Assembly: GCA_008802785.1 (NCBI GenBank)
Contig: VUYT01000049.1
Location: forward strand, 1-64,000
Direction of reading: 5' to 3'
From: Symmetrospora coprosmae
Lineage: Eukaryota; Basidiomycota; Cystobasidiomycetes; Symmetrosporaceae
DNA length: 64,000 nucleotides
Positions 1 through 10,918 of the stretch are shown here, in pieces (position 1 is the stretch's first letter; each line of letters starts with the position of its first letter). Below the pieces are notes generated by a model, which was given only the letters and a program-made list of their open reading frames with translations, was not told where the DNA came from and made no database searches. The translations under genes and the position numbers were made by a program.

Positions 1-302
1 TCCATCTGCTCTTTCCCTTCGCCTTTCTATGCTCTTCAGTACCATATTGTTGTAGCCTTTAGCGCCTGCAGCGATGCAACCATTGCCTTCACCTGCTGCT
101 CGCCGTCCCCTTTGACCTGTGCTTTCGCTCGTGTCGTCGCCGCTGAGACTGGTTGAAAGGGATCTCTCCCATTGCTCAAAGAGCTCAAGCAGGCACGCTC
201 AAGCACCACAACGCTCTGCTCAGACCAAATCACTCAAGCTCAAACTCGGCGACAGACTCGCTTGGCCAGCCAACACACTCTTTCAACTTCAGTTGCGCCC
301 TC

Positions 303-683
303 ATGACCAGTCCCGCACCTGCCATACCAGCGACAGCATCTACGCCGCTTCCGCCCGCACAGCATCCCGTCCCAGACTGGTCGTCGTACTCGCTCGTCAA
401 GCACGACGACGATCTCTTCCACTTGTACTACGCGCCTCCAGCCACCGTGTCGTCCAGCGAGGGCGGTGGCGCCCCTGCGCCCGTGATGGACTCGACGACT
501 GGCAAGCTGTACGTGCTGGGCAGCGAGCCCGCCGATACATCGCGCTTCCTCGGCGTCTCGCCAAGCAGGATCAGTGGACCGGGATGGAAGGTCGTGCGTG
601 GGCAGTACTCGGACGTCTGGAGGACCGTCTTTGAAGGCCCGCAACGAGGCGCAGACCTCTCAAAGAGGTTCCGGGCGGCTTAG
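303..683 (+). CDS. small protein of unknown function, copy A
   Basis: A 126-residue reading frame starting at the ATG at 303. The N-terminus is rich in Pro and Ala. It is followed by a compact block with SYSLVKHDDDLFHLYY, then an Asp-Ser-Thr-Thr-Gly-Lys turn, and ends with RISGPGWKVVRGQYSDVW. I do not recognise the family. The same block order (SY.L, D..G..Y, ISG.GW.V.R...W) recurs in the next ORF, at 1024-1389, so the two look like diverged tandem copies. That recurrence is the main reason to believe this is a real gene. No signal peptide or membrane segment is visible. No intron was needed, but an upstream exon cannot be excluded. Confidence 0.5.
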   Translation: MTSPAPAIPATASTPLPPAQHPVPDWSSYSLVKHDDDLFHLYYAPPATVSSSEGGGAPAPVMDSTTGKLYVLGSEPADTSRFLGVSPSRISGPGWKVVRGQYSDVWRTVFEGPQRGADLSKRFRAA

Positions 684-1023
684 TGAGGGCTGTACTGACG
701 AGTATCGGCCGAATTGCAGGCGCACAAGTAGCTGGACTGCTCGTCATGTATGCCAGCCTTCAGCCCGTCGGTCTGCTTGCATGTTCACATTCGAGACAGA
801 GCTGTTAGTAGTAGACAAACAGATACCGCCGTGGAAGCACCGCCGCGCGTGCACAGCCTGCTAATGAGCAGGGCAGATGCCCGTCCTGGTGTGCTTCAAA
901 CAGCGCATTCGTCGCTGAAAGGCGATGGCATGCCCACCGGGCTGATGAGCCCGCTCCGTCTGCAGAAGGGCCGCTGGCTTGCCTTAATATCAGGTCGCAG
1001 CCGTCATTTCAGATTGAGTGCCA
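684..1023. other. intergenic stretch
   Basis: The 340 bp between the two related small ORFs hold short open frames that do not resemble either neighbour. I see no repeat or RNA gene. A short first exon of copy B could lie here. Confidence 0.4.
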
Positions 1024-1389
1024 ATGTGGTGGAGACGCAAGACTCGTACACGTCAACTGCAGGTGGAGAGACTTGCTGTGCCCGGTCCCGATAGCTACGT
1101 TTTGGAAAGCGTCGGGTGGGGTACCCGGATCTGCTTTCGTAGGCCTGGGACGGCGGAAGCGGCGAGGCCAGTCATCGACCATCGTGGTGCCTTCTATGCG
1201 CACACAGGATGCGGAAGCGACGTGAATGTTCGGGTGGTGAGCAGAAGCGCAATCAGCGGAGCCGGATGGACAGTCACGCGTGTAGGGGATGCTTGGAGAG
1301 CGGAGCCGCCTCCCCAACGCAGACGTGTGCGATGGCTAGCTCGCATCAAGCCGGACGGCATGCGTGATCAGAACCAGCCCTGTCTGTAG
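1024..1389 (+). CDS. small protein of unknown function, copy B
   Basis: A 121-residue frame from the ATG at 1024. Its middle reads SYVLESVGWGTRICFRRPG, then DHRGAFYAHTG, then AISGAGWTVTRVGDAWRAE. This parallels copy A (303-683) over about 75 residues, with conserved SY, D..G..Y, ISG.GW and a terminal Trp. The first 25 residues are basic and have no counterpart in copy A, so the true start may lie on an upstream exon or at a later position. Function is unknown. Confidence 0.45.
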   Translation: MWWRRKTRTRQLQVERLAVPGPDSYVLESVGWGTRICFRRPGTAEAARPVIDHRGAFYAHTGCGSDVNVRVVSRSAISGAGWTVTRVGDAWRAEPPPQRRRVRWLARIKPDGMRDQNQPCL

Positions 1390-1437
1390 GACCGCCCCTC
1401 AAATATATGCCCCGTGTCGCCATCAATGCCCTTGCTG

Positions 1438-2068
1438 TCAATGCAGATCTGTCCTGTAGACATCGACATCAAAGAACCGCTTGACTGCCCAAGAATGGCC
1501 CCCGACCCTGTGAGAGGAGAGAACAGCATGCTCAGCGCGATCCGCTACTGTTGTGAAAGTCGTTGGACGACACTCACCATATCGGACCGCCCCTCCAAAA
1601 GGGCAAGACGTCATCGCGCCCCCGTCTTCTCGCCGCTATCCGCTCCATGATCTCGCCCTTCTGGAACAGGCGTGCCTCCTCTCCGCTGACTTTGCCGTCC
1701 TTCTCGTCTGCGGCGAGCATCCACAGGCCCAGTGCGTCGCCCTGCGCGATGAGTCCGCCGGGCTTTACGGCCTGGACGAGCTCTCCCGCGGAGTATCGGC
1801 GCTCCTCGTCGATGGCGAACTTGCCCACTCCGCCGAGGAGCTGCCGCTGCGTCCGGCACGTCGGGACGTGGATCGTGAGCGAGAGCAAGCCCGTGTTGCG
1901 GAAGACGAGGTGCCGCGTCAAGGCGAGGAAGAGCGCGAGAGGGAAGTTGAGGCCCAGCGAGAGGTCCCCGCGCAACGAGTCGAGGAACGTAATGTGCTGC
2001 TTGCTCGGCGAGCCAGAGCGGCGCGCAAAGAACGTCAGCAGGCGGTGGAAAACTGGATTGGACGACAT
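1438..2068 (-). CDS. two-exon protein of unknown function (weakly caleosin-like)
   Basis: Exon 1 is 2068-1578 and exon 2 is 1507-1438. They are joined over a 70 nt intron with donor GTGAGT and acceptor ctcacag, giving 186 residues. The start is the ATG at 2068 (MSSNPVFHRLL); an in-frame extension to 2158 exists. Visible parts are a hydrophobic segment LGLNFPLALFLALTRHLVF near residue 40, a charged stretch LAADEKDGKVSGEEARLFQK near residue 130, and a C-terminus LPFWRGGPIWVGGHSWAVK completed only by splicing. The hydrophobic stretch plus the later D.KDG..S.E segment faintly recall caleosins, but I see no canonical EF-hand, so this is only a suggestion. The clean splice phase supports a real gene. 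Confidence 0.6.
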
Positions 2069-2400
2069 GGTGATTGCTGTATCGCTCAGTGCTGTCGCTG
2101 GTAATAGGCAGTGGGAGAAAGCGAAGAGAGCAGAGGGAACGCGCTGCTCTACGAGCACGACGATCGTTCAGGATCGACGGGCAGATGTATGACTTAACTT
2201 ACAACGCGAGAGGGACATACAACCTGTATACCACTGAATGGATGACTGTCCGGTGTACAACAACAAAGCGCTCCTGCGGCAGCCCTAGCAGCCGACGACC
2301 TCGGCTGGATGGCATTGCACCGCGGCCACGTATCCACTAGACGCGATGTCACTCCCGAACAGCTTCCCGAAGCACATCTCCAATGGAGTGCACTTTCAGC
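2069..2400. other. intergenic stretch
   Basis: Holds the promoter of the minus-strand gene that starts at 2068 and the 3' flank of KIN17. No other coding signal, repeat or RNA gene is evident. Confidence 0.4.
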
Positions 2401-3702
2401 TCACCGCCGCTGGCTGCCCATCCCCGGCGCTCCTCTTCCGCCCTGCTCTTTCCGGCGCTTCCTCTCGAGTTCCTCCTGGACGATGGCCTCCACTGCCGAC
2501 AGCGGTCGCTTTGTCCCAGCAGCAGCAGTGCCTGCACCGGGAGCTGGCTTCGGTGCCTTTAGCGGATTCGCTTTCAATGGGTTGGCTTTCGCTGCTTTGA
2601 ATGCGTTGAGCTTCTTTGGCGCCGACAGCACAGGCTGCGCAGGTGCCGAGGATAGTGTCGATGTCGAGGCGGTGGGCGCATTTTCGCTACTGTCTGCAGC
2701 CGTGGCCGTGAGTTCTGCAGTGCTTTCTGCGTTGGCAACTGGGGCAGTGCCATCTCCTGCTGCCGCAGTTGACGCCGCTGTTGCAGACTCCGGGGCTTCC
2801 GATGCGACTCCTGCTGGCGGCGCCGGCGGCGCACTCGGCTGACTAGCCTCCTTGCTGGCAACGGTAGCTGATGTGGATGATGGCACAGCCTTGCCTCCAA
2901 GCGCCATCTTGAATGGCTGTATGCTGCTGAGATCTATTGGCACTTCCTCCTCGGCACCTTCTTCGTCCCCTTCTTTCGCGCGCAGGGCTTCTGCTGCTCT
3001 CGCCCGCTCAATCTGATCATTCAAGAACCTCCGCTGCCGCTCTTCGTCGCCCATGTCCTGCCGCTCCTTCTTCATCGCTGCGTCGGAGCGCGCCAGTGCC
3101 GCTGGCGAGTTGTCGATCCAGCTGATGAACCATCCCTTTTCGGTCTCGTCGACATGGCAGATGCCCTCCTTGCCAAGCCACTGGACAAATCCCGTGAGGG
3201 TGACCCATTGCGTTGCATTCATGTGGGAGTGGTGCTTGTCCTGGATAAACTCCTGGTAGACCTGGTTCGCGCGGACTCGCTTGGTGCCCCAGCGCCGGGA
3301 GAGGAGGGCGAGAAAGTCGTCCTTGAACTCCTTCGAGTACTGCTCAATGTACGTGTGCGCGCTCTCGCCGACGACGAGCATCTGCCGGACGTGCCCTTCG
3401 GACAGCGAGTGCTGCTTGAAGGCGTTCTCGTCTCTACAGAACGGGGGGTGGCGGATTCGCACAGTCAGTTCTGGCTGTTGGGCAATACGCAGACTGGCGG
3501 GATAGACGCCCTCACCTGCATTGCTTCTCGCAGACCTGACAGTAGAATCGCAACCGCTGCAGTCCTTTTGCCTTGCTTGCGTTGGCAATGGCCTGTCGAG
3601 GGACGACCGGTCAGTGCCGCTCGTTCAGCCTCTCTGCGCCTCGAGCCGGGCAGCCCAGCACCTGCGCACCTTTGGGGTTCCTGCCTCTGCCTTCTTGCCC
3701 AT
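2401..3702 (-). CDS. KIN17-family DNA/RNA-binding zinc-finger protein
   Basis: Three exons (3702-3670, 3592-3516, 3433-2401) give 380 residues. The N-terminus MGKKAEAGTPKAIANASKAK splices into LRFYCQVCEKQCRDENAFKQH, the conserved KIN17 N-terminus with its CxxC...H zinc finger. A winged-helix-like block follows (TYIEQYSKEFKDDFLALLSR, then WVTLTGFVQWLGKEG and CHVDETEKGWFISWID). Residues from about 160 on are charged (RQRRFLNDQIERARAAEAL), then low-complexity Ala/Ser/Pro, ending in a basic SAVEAIVQEELERKRRK tail. KIN17 proteins are nuclear, bind curved DNA and RNA, and act in DNA repair, replication and mRNA processing. As is usual in fungi, no C-terminal KOW/SH3-like module is visible. It is divergently placed with the glycosyltransferase gene, about 290 bp between starts. 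Confidence 0.92.
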
Positions 3703-3992
3703 GGTGATGCTATCCTCGCCCGCTGAGACTGTGTCCTGTAATCTGATGCTTCTCGGTGGGACGGTAAGAGCGAGAAGAGCAAGGGAGCTCAATGGCGAGT
3801 GGCGGCCATCAGCTGTGGACCCTCGACTCGCCTCAAGGTCGGCGACCAACATCGTGTGCAGCGTGGGATCAGCTATACAGCTTCACTCCATGGCCCATCT
3901 CGAGATCCTGCATCCATGACGGCAGCTCTGACGCCTCTGCCGCTTCTGCTGCTGCTGCTCCGTCTCGTCGACCTGGAGGCACCACGGCAGCA

Positions 3993-6900
3993 ATGATGAG
4001 CGGACATGGACATGGCCACGGCAATGGCAATGGCTGGACCGCCACAGACGCCGCACACAGCAGCAGCAACGCCAATGGCGTCAATGGCAGCAGTAGCAGC
4101 AGCAGCCTACGCGCACGGGGCTACTCGCTGTCTGTTGCCGATGGCAGCGCCGGCCCGACCGCAGGGGCAGGTGCAGGCGGCCAACGCGTCAACGGCGCCC
4201 CACCGCAGCGGCGTCCAAGCGACATCACAGTAGACCGAAGCTCGAGCGCCAGTGGGAGCAGTACTGCTCGCGGCTTGGCTCTGCGCTCTGATGGACTCGC
4301 AGGAAGGAGCTCGCCCTCGACATCGACCTCTGCTGCGACCTTCGGCAGCCCAACAGTCTTTACGCGTCGCTTCAAGGCAGCAGGCCTCATGCATGAAGAC
4401 CACGCTCAGCAGGAGGATGCGCGTCAAAGAAATGGCGCGCTGCTGTACCAGGCATCACCTAGTGCTGTCCAGCGCGCGACCTTTCTTGGTGGCGGCGAAC
4501 CCTTCGCCAACTCGGACGACGCATTCGCTTCCAGCGTCACCATCTCGCCCACTCGCCAACGTACCGAGACGTCGAGCACCTCTGCGTCATCCACTTCGCC
4601 GCATCACACCCGGCCAATTGTCCCGGACCGGCGCGATAGTGGGAGGTTCAGCTATCTGCAGCGAGCACCAACTACCGACAATCGCCAGAACGGCCATGCC
4701 TGGTCAGACTCCGCCAGAGCAAGCTCTTCAGCCAAAGTATATCCCTCCTTCTTCCCGCTTCAGCCGAACACGCGACGGAAAGGCTCCATCCTGCATGCGT
4801 GGAGGTGCTCGTTGGCGAATCTCCTGCATTCTCCGCCATTACGCCCGCGCACGCTCGCCTTTGCGCTCGTGCTGCTCCTCTTCTGCTACTGCGTGCTGCC
4901 GAGACATTCAGTCGTCCCAGCCATCGAAGTGTCGGATGCCCGGCAGGACAGACAACGCGAACCGCCAGTGGTCTTGCCATCCAGGAAGTGGTGGCAGCCC
5001 TTGCATCGGGATAGAGAGGCAGAGCCTTCACTGGCCAAAAAGTGTGAGTGGGCTTCTCCGCACATCGGTCGATGGCCCTTGTACGTCGCAACTTGGGCTC
5101 AGTCTCGAAGTTCCAGCGCGACCAAAACAAACGTCCTACATCTTGCCGCGCCACACCTACAAGGAGCTTCAGTCTATACCATCCCGTTATACCATCCGAT
5201 CCGTCAACAGCAGTGAAAATCATACTTCAGTCCAGCCGTTCAAAACGCCCTCGGTGACCGCCATCATCGACTGCTTGTCACATGGCGATGTTTCCTCCGC
5301 AGAGATAAGTGCATCCATCAAAGCCTTAGTGCGGGAGCTTCAGGCTCAGAGCATTGCGCCAGATGCGGTACGGGTTCTCGCTCGTCAAAAGCCGCAGTCC
5401 GACTCGCAAATGAGCCTCGCCGGAACGCCAGGCTGGGCGTCCGTCCTTGCCATACCGGACGGAGCAGATCCTCTGTCATCCGTGAAGGCGATACAGCCGA
5501 CCTCCCACTTCACCCTCGTCCTGAGCTGTCCAAGCGGCATTTCCCGCCCCATGTTAGACGCGGGCACCGTAGAGCTGCTCGTGGGCGTAGCCGGCAACGA
5601 TGCCTACTCCAGTCGCATCATTAGCAACGCGGGGTTTTCTTTCTCGCCCTGGCACGATGACAGTCAGCCTTCTCCACTTATCCCCTGGTCCGCCAGTCCA
5701 GCAACGACAGAAGGAGATTTGCCAGCAACTGCTGCACGACAGCTTGAGCGGACGCAGGCTATAGACATCCCCTACGGGCTCAGTCTAATTCAGACCTCCT
5801 GGCTCTCTATCGATCGCATCGACAATGCCGAAGAGGCAGATCATAGCCCCCTTGCGCTGCTCCCCGACTTTGGCCTGAGCGCGTACATCGCTATACTCCT
5901 CCGCAGAAAAGCGGGTATACATGCGTTGGCCCTGCCTGTCGCTCCAGAAGTGTCGGTATCACCGGGAGATCTGGTCAGCATCGCGGTACGCTTTGACAGC
6001 CTGCCGCTAGAAGCGCTGGTGACAGGCTCCCCACCAGTTGATCAGGACAAGGTTAGGGCAACGCCCATCGGTACGGCCGCGCGTGTCGCAGTCTATCTCG
6101 CCGACGAAGAGGCCGACAACAGCGACTGGGAAGACCTCATTTGCGGCTTCGCCAAGGAGGCCATCTTCGGACACGAAGTTCGCGTCTTCTTGCCAACGGC
6201 TTCCGCATCGCCGAACATAGGCAGCATGCTGGGGAGATGCCCAGAAGTTCTGTACCGCCGGCTTGACATATTGCAGCAAGACTGGACCCCAGATGTCTGC
6301 CTGCGAGGTGCCCTACAGGGCGCTAGCGGTGGTACAGGTAAATGTGTGGGTATAACGCTTCCTGAAGAAGACGTGCGCCATGCATCGTGGATGTCTGCTC
6401 TGCCGCTAGAAAGCTTGCAAAGTGAGTGGACCTGCCGTGCCACCCCGATATCTCGAGTTCTGGGTGATTGATAGGTTGCGCTTGCCGCTGTCTCCCTTTG
6501 CAGATTGGCACACGCCTCAAATCGATCTCGTTGTCATCACCAATAATCGACCTCTCTCCCTGCACCGGCTGCTCTCATCTCTCCGGGCCTCTCACTATCT
6601 CGGCGATCGCGTTAACTTGTTCGTCAGCATGGAGCAGACAGCCGACCGGGCAACGTCTTCCATGCTACAAGATGCGTCCTGGCCATATGGCCAGCTCACG
6701 CTCAGGCACCGCGTAGTCTTGGGAGGTCTCTTGTCAGCCATCGTGGAAAGCTGGTACCCGTCGAACAACCACAACTACGGCGTCTTGCTGGAAGACGATG
6801 TCGAGGTGTCTCCGCTGTTCTACTCCTGGCTCAAGTTCAGCATCCTCTACTATCGTTACGGCCCTGCTTCGGTCCGGGAGCGGTCCAAGCGCCTGTTTGG

Positions 6901-7690
6901 CATCTCCCTCTACCAGCCGAAAAACATTGAATTGCGACCAGAAGGCAGGAAGCGCTTCGACACCCACCAGATCTTCCATGACCTTGGTATGCCCGCGACC
7001 ATGCCATATCTCTCCCAGATTCCATGCTCGTGGGGAGCTGCCTACTTCCCGGAGCACTGGCGCGAGTTCCACCAGTTCCTCTCGCTTCGTCTGGCCGAGT
7101 CCGCCCTCGACATCACCGACTACATTGTCCCCGACATCCGGTCGAACCGCTGGCCAAAGTCGTGGAAGCGGTACATCATCGAGCTTGTCTACCTCCGCGG
7201 GTACAGCATGCTGTATCCCAACTACGAAGGGTTCCGCTCGCTCTCGACCAACCACCTCGAATTGGGCACGCACGTGAAGGACGATGCGGCTGCGCAACGG
7301 AGGCGCGAGGCGTTCAAGGTGCCGCTACTCGGGGAAGATGACAGCGTGCTCGAGGGCATGTCGCACGACACACTTCCTCCTTGGACTACGATGCCAGTCA
7401 TTGACTTCTGGGGCAGCATCGTCACCGAGGCAGAGATCGTGGCCAGAGCTCAAGCGACCAGGGAGGAGCTAGCACTCTGCGAAGTCGATCGAGATGGCAG
7501 CGGTGGTGCCTGGTCGCTTTCAGACGAGCTATCCTTCGATGCAGGGGATCTGCTGTGCCCACGAGAGGACAACCTTGACACGTACGCTGAAGAGCGGATC
7601 ACTCTGGCGGAACGGGAAGCACTGCTTGCGGAGCGTGAAGCCAGGCTAGCGGAGGAGGAAGAAGGTGTGGACAGTCATTCAGAGCAGTAG
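3993..7690 (+). CDS. type II membrane glycosyltransferase (GT2-like), large fungal form
   Basis: Three exons (3993-5043, 5231-6421, 6504-7690) give 1,142 residues with consistent phases. The N-terminal ~270 residues are Ser/Ala/Gly-rich and probably cytosolic. A hydrophobic segment, TLAFALVLLLFCYCVL, near residue 290 is a signal anchor, so the catalytic part should face the Golgi lumen. A long lumenal middle of unknown fold follows. The last exon opens with IDLVVITNNRPLSLHRLLSS, the Rossmann-type start of GT-A family 2 enzymes. It contains YGVLLEDDVEVSPLF (acidic EDD motif for metal and nucleotide sugar) and IPCSWGAAYFPEHWREF. The tail holds a Glu/Ala coiled segment (LAEREALLAEREARLAE). Donor sugar and acceptor cannot be read from sequence. 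An in-frame ATG at 3792 would add 67 residues; 3993 was preferred because it leaves room for a divergent promoter with KIN17. Confidence 0.8.
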
Positions 7691-8321
7691 CATCGCATAG
7701 ACAACGCAGTGTAGAATGGTCGCAGAGTCTTGCAATTGTTGTTGTCGATAAAAGTGTCACGCCAGCCGGAAAGCAACGGTAGCGGTGTCGCCCCGAGGGT
7801 GACGGGTCAGTGTATCTGTGTGTGCATACCACAGAGCACAGCCCGGTGATGGCTTGCGCACAGCTTGCCCATAGGCGCGCCTTGACGATCTTCTTCGGTC
7901 CAGTCCAACACGTGGTCCGAGATCAAGACGCGTCCTGCAAGTGCGTTCCGGACGCCGCCACCGACACCGCTTTCTACTTTCGACGGGCATGCAGGAGCGG
8001 CCTGCAGCCGGTCAGAGTTATACCGGATGGTCCAGCTTGATGCATGACAGCAGACACACATGGCCTTGACCGTCACTGACGGTGCCGCGCTCTGGCCTCG
8101 TGCGTGTGCCAGCTATTTCAGCTTTCAAGCGAACGCGTGCACGGACTCCGTCGGATGACAACAATCAGGGATAACGGGGGCTGAGCTCTTCTCCTCTCTG
8201 ACAACCTCAACACTTCCGCACCACTCTTGCTCTTCTTCCATACGTGCCCTCTGATTCTTCCGTATACATCAGCGCTCTCCACTCCCTGCCTCTTCGTTCT
8301 TCACGCTCCGCCCCGTTCAAG
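7691..8321. other. intergenic stretch
   Basis: The 3' flank of the glycosyltransferase gene and the promoter of the membrane-protein gene. Short open frames on both strands show no recognisable protein. A pyrimidine-rich tract precedes the start at 8322. Confidence 0.4.
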
Positions 8322-9461
8322 ATGCCATCGACCACCTTCTGTCTCACTCCGCCTGAAGGGTCCAGTTGTGAACGGCTCCCGGCGTATAGTAGCCCATCTA
8401 TTGCTCCGCCTAGCTATCGCATCCGATGCTCGCACGAGCTGTCGACCATCCTGGAGATGGAAGAAGAGGTCGAGGAAGTGCTGGAGGAGGAGAGAAGCAC
8501 CGGCAGACCGTACTTGACGGGAAGACACTCGAGTATGGTGCCTCAAGCCCTGCTTGTAGATGCCTCGGCGACGCTCTGCGCATACCTATACTTTGTGAGC
8601 CGAGCCAACGCGATCTGTTTTGAAGGCCGCCCAGGCTGACGTCGAGCATCGCTCGCACGTTGTTCAGACCTCCTTGCAAGCTCGCATGGCACTGCAGCAG
8701 AAGGCTTTCTTCGATACGCTCGCGGCTGTCTGTGCCTCCACTCCGGAGGCGTCCGACTATGCACTAGTGCACAACTGCGCTTCGGCCTTGGCGCACTATC
8801 AAAACACAGCTTCGCTTGCCGAGGTCGGATCCCTCCACTACCTCGTCATCGCCGCCGTTCTCACAAAGGCTCTCTGTGGCTGGATGGTGCTCACCCATGC
8901 TCGGCGGTACATTCGGCCCTTCGACTATCTTGTCGTCTCGGGTGGCGCTCACTGCTTGATGCTAGTAGGTGCTGTGTCCCCACGAGGGACATGAGCATGC
9001 ATGAGCTGATTCCCTTTCGCTTGCTTATCAGTACATGATGTTCTTCGTGCCTGTGGCCAGTCTCCTCGAAGGCACAGCCATGACCGAGACCTCCATTCTC
9101 ACGCGAGCCTTGATCAAGGTGTTCTGGCTCCTGATTATCGTGAGTCGTGCTCCGCGCGCATCGCTCGAACTGCAGCAGCACTGGGATGGTTGGCTGAATT
9201 CAGATCTCTGTCAGTGCGCGACTCTCGCACTCGTCAATAAAGCAGCCAGCATTGCTCTATCGCTTTGCCGCCGAAGCTTTGGCCGCGTCGTCCACGTCAA
9301 AGAAGAGCTCATCCTCGTCGAGTCTGGAAGGCTGCCAAAGGCTGCGTAGGGAAAGCTCCGTTATGTCCCGAGCATATCTTCGAAATTCTGGGCGACAGCC
9401 TATCCACGGGTTTCTACGGTTTCCAGTGGTGCATGGACACTGCATTGCAAAAGGGTTATAG
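8322..9461 (+). CDS. multi-pass membrane protein of unknown function
   Basis: Four exons (8322-8594, 8635-8964, 9032-9139, 9204-9461) give 322 residues with phase-0 junctions. The introns are 40, 67 and 64 nt. Likely membrane segments are LVDASATLCAYLYF, HYLVIAAVLTKALCGWMVL, LVVSGGAHCLMLYMMFFVPV (created across an intron) and LIKVFWLLIIISVSARL (also created by splicing). The fact that two hydrophobic segments form only after splicing supports the model. The N-terminus has a Glu-rich stretch (EMEEEVEEVLEEE) and the C-terminus is Ser/Lys-rich, both probably exposed. I do not recognise the family. Its end lies 55 bp from the end of the convergent hydrolase gene. Confidence 0.65.
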
Positions 9462-9516
9462 AGTCATCGTTGTACACCTAGCATCTATCCGATCGCGTGT
9501 GATGATTGCATGCAAG

Positions 9517-10629
9517 TCACTCTTCGCTGAGCTTCGACATCCATGACACGGCATACTGAGCCCAGTCGTCGCTTCCATTGCCTAAGTTAAGCGTGAGCGG
9601 GAGGCTGATGTGGTTGTGTCCGCGGCACTCGTAAACGTCTAGAGGGCCGTGTTCCGCCTGCTTCTCGGCATACTGCTCGCGGAAGAGAGCAAGCTGCGTC
9701 CCACACGACAACCGGTCGGCTCTTGCAACAATCATCAATAGCAGCCCACTCGTACTCACTGGCTTCAGAAACTCATGTTTCGGGTCAAAGGTGCCGTAGA
9801 AGGCAAGCACGGGCGTCCTGTCGTGACTTTGCGCTCGCAAAACAGCAGGGTAGCTCGCCAGCGCTGCTTGCGCATTGCCGTAGTAAGCCGCGTCGCCGGG
9901 ATCAACATCCTCAGCGCCAGGTGAGGAGTACTTGATGCTCAGAAATAGAACACCTCGCAGCTTGATCTGAGGAATAGCGGATGGGCGCAAGACCTGATTG
10001 TCGAGGAACGATCCCCACAGAAGTGTCGCTAAATGCATGCCCCCAGCGCTAGCTCCGAGGAAATAGACGTTCTTCAGGTCCGCAGCTGAGACATCACCGC
10101 GGGCGAGCCATTGCAGCGCTAAAGACAGATCTTCGGCTCCGGAAGGGTACTTAGCCCCATCGGGCACCCTTCTGTAGTCCAGGATGAGGGTCACGTAGCC
10201 CGCACTTGCGAAGTAATTGCCGAGAGCCAGGTACTCTGACAAGCTTCTCGTAAGCGCTCATGACGATGGCTGCCAACAGACGCTCGGCTCGCACTCACCG
10301 CCAGGCGACGAACGTTTGTCGCCCACCATGAAACCACCTCAGTAGGCGAAGAGGAGAACCGGTCTCTGGTCACCGGCTTTGATGCCTTTCGGAAGGTAGA
10401 CGTCCAGCTTCTGTCGAGGGTGCGAGCCATAGCTGAACTCGCTGTCGGGCTCGCTGTACGGGGAAGCGGCATGGTGTGCCGCCTGTGCTGGCAGGAGGAG
10501 ACGGATTGTGAAGGGGATCTGCTTGACCTGCAGATCGCTTAAGGGTCAGATCTTGCAGGCAGAGCAAGTACTCCGCTACGTGAGCCTCACGACAGAGCAG
10601 TCATTGCCGAAGTCAGCTATCTTGCGCAT
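9517..10629 (-). pseudogene. alpha/beta-hydrolase (esterase/lipase type) with an in-frame stop
   Basis: Four exons (10629-10591, 10527-10299, 10256-9760, 9693-9517) join in phase with introns of 42-66 nt. Family marks are QKLDVYLPKG at the first strand, GYVTLILDYRRVPDG, the nucleophile elbow FLGASAGGMHLATL (GxSxG with Ser between two Ala/Gly), LAFYGTFDPKHEFL with the acid Asp, and ECRGHNHISLPL with the catalytic His. In this family the second strand ends in a Gly-rich oxyanion loop (YGGGF-like). Here the codon after FAY is TGA, giving FAY-stop-GGFMVGDK. Everything after it is intact and in frame. Readings: a young null allele, a base-call error, or stop readthrough. Without the stop the product would be an about 370-residue carboxylesterase-like enzyme. 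Annotated as a pseudogene with that caveat. Confidence 0.7.
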
Positions 10630-10918
10630 GATAGTGTCGACGTCATGAGGGTTGCTCTCGCCAGCGGGGGTTGCGCTCTCCGCGGTAGCCGTCATATCGC
10701 AGTTTGAGGCCAGGTCCAGCAAAGCGGAAGGTCGAGAAACCAACCCTCACCATGACTGTGCCCGAGTCGTTGTCGAGTGCGACCGAGAAGGCCGCCGATA
10801 AAACGCGGAGACGGTCCGAGACGCCCGGCTGGCTGGAGAACCGGTGGCAAGGCTGTCGTCGACCCTTCCCTCCGAAGTGCATCATACCACATAGCCCTAC
10901 CAAGCTTTAGCATCAGTC

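Noticed and set aside
4252-5230. 5' half of a 739-codon open frame (4252-6471)
   Set aside because: Only its part after 5231 is coding. Upstream of that, the real protein uses another frame with a clear membrane anchor, and a GTGAGT donor at 5044 joins the two.
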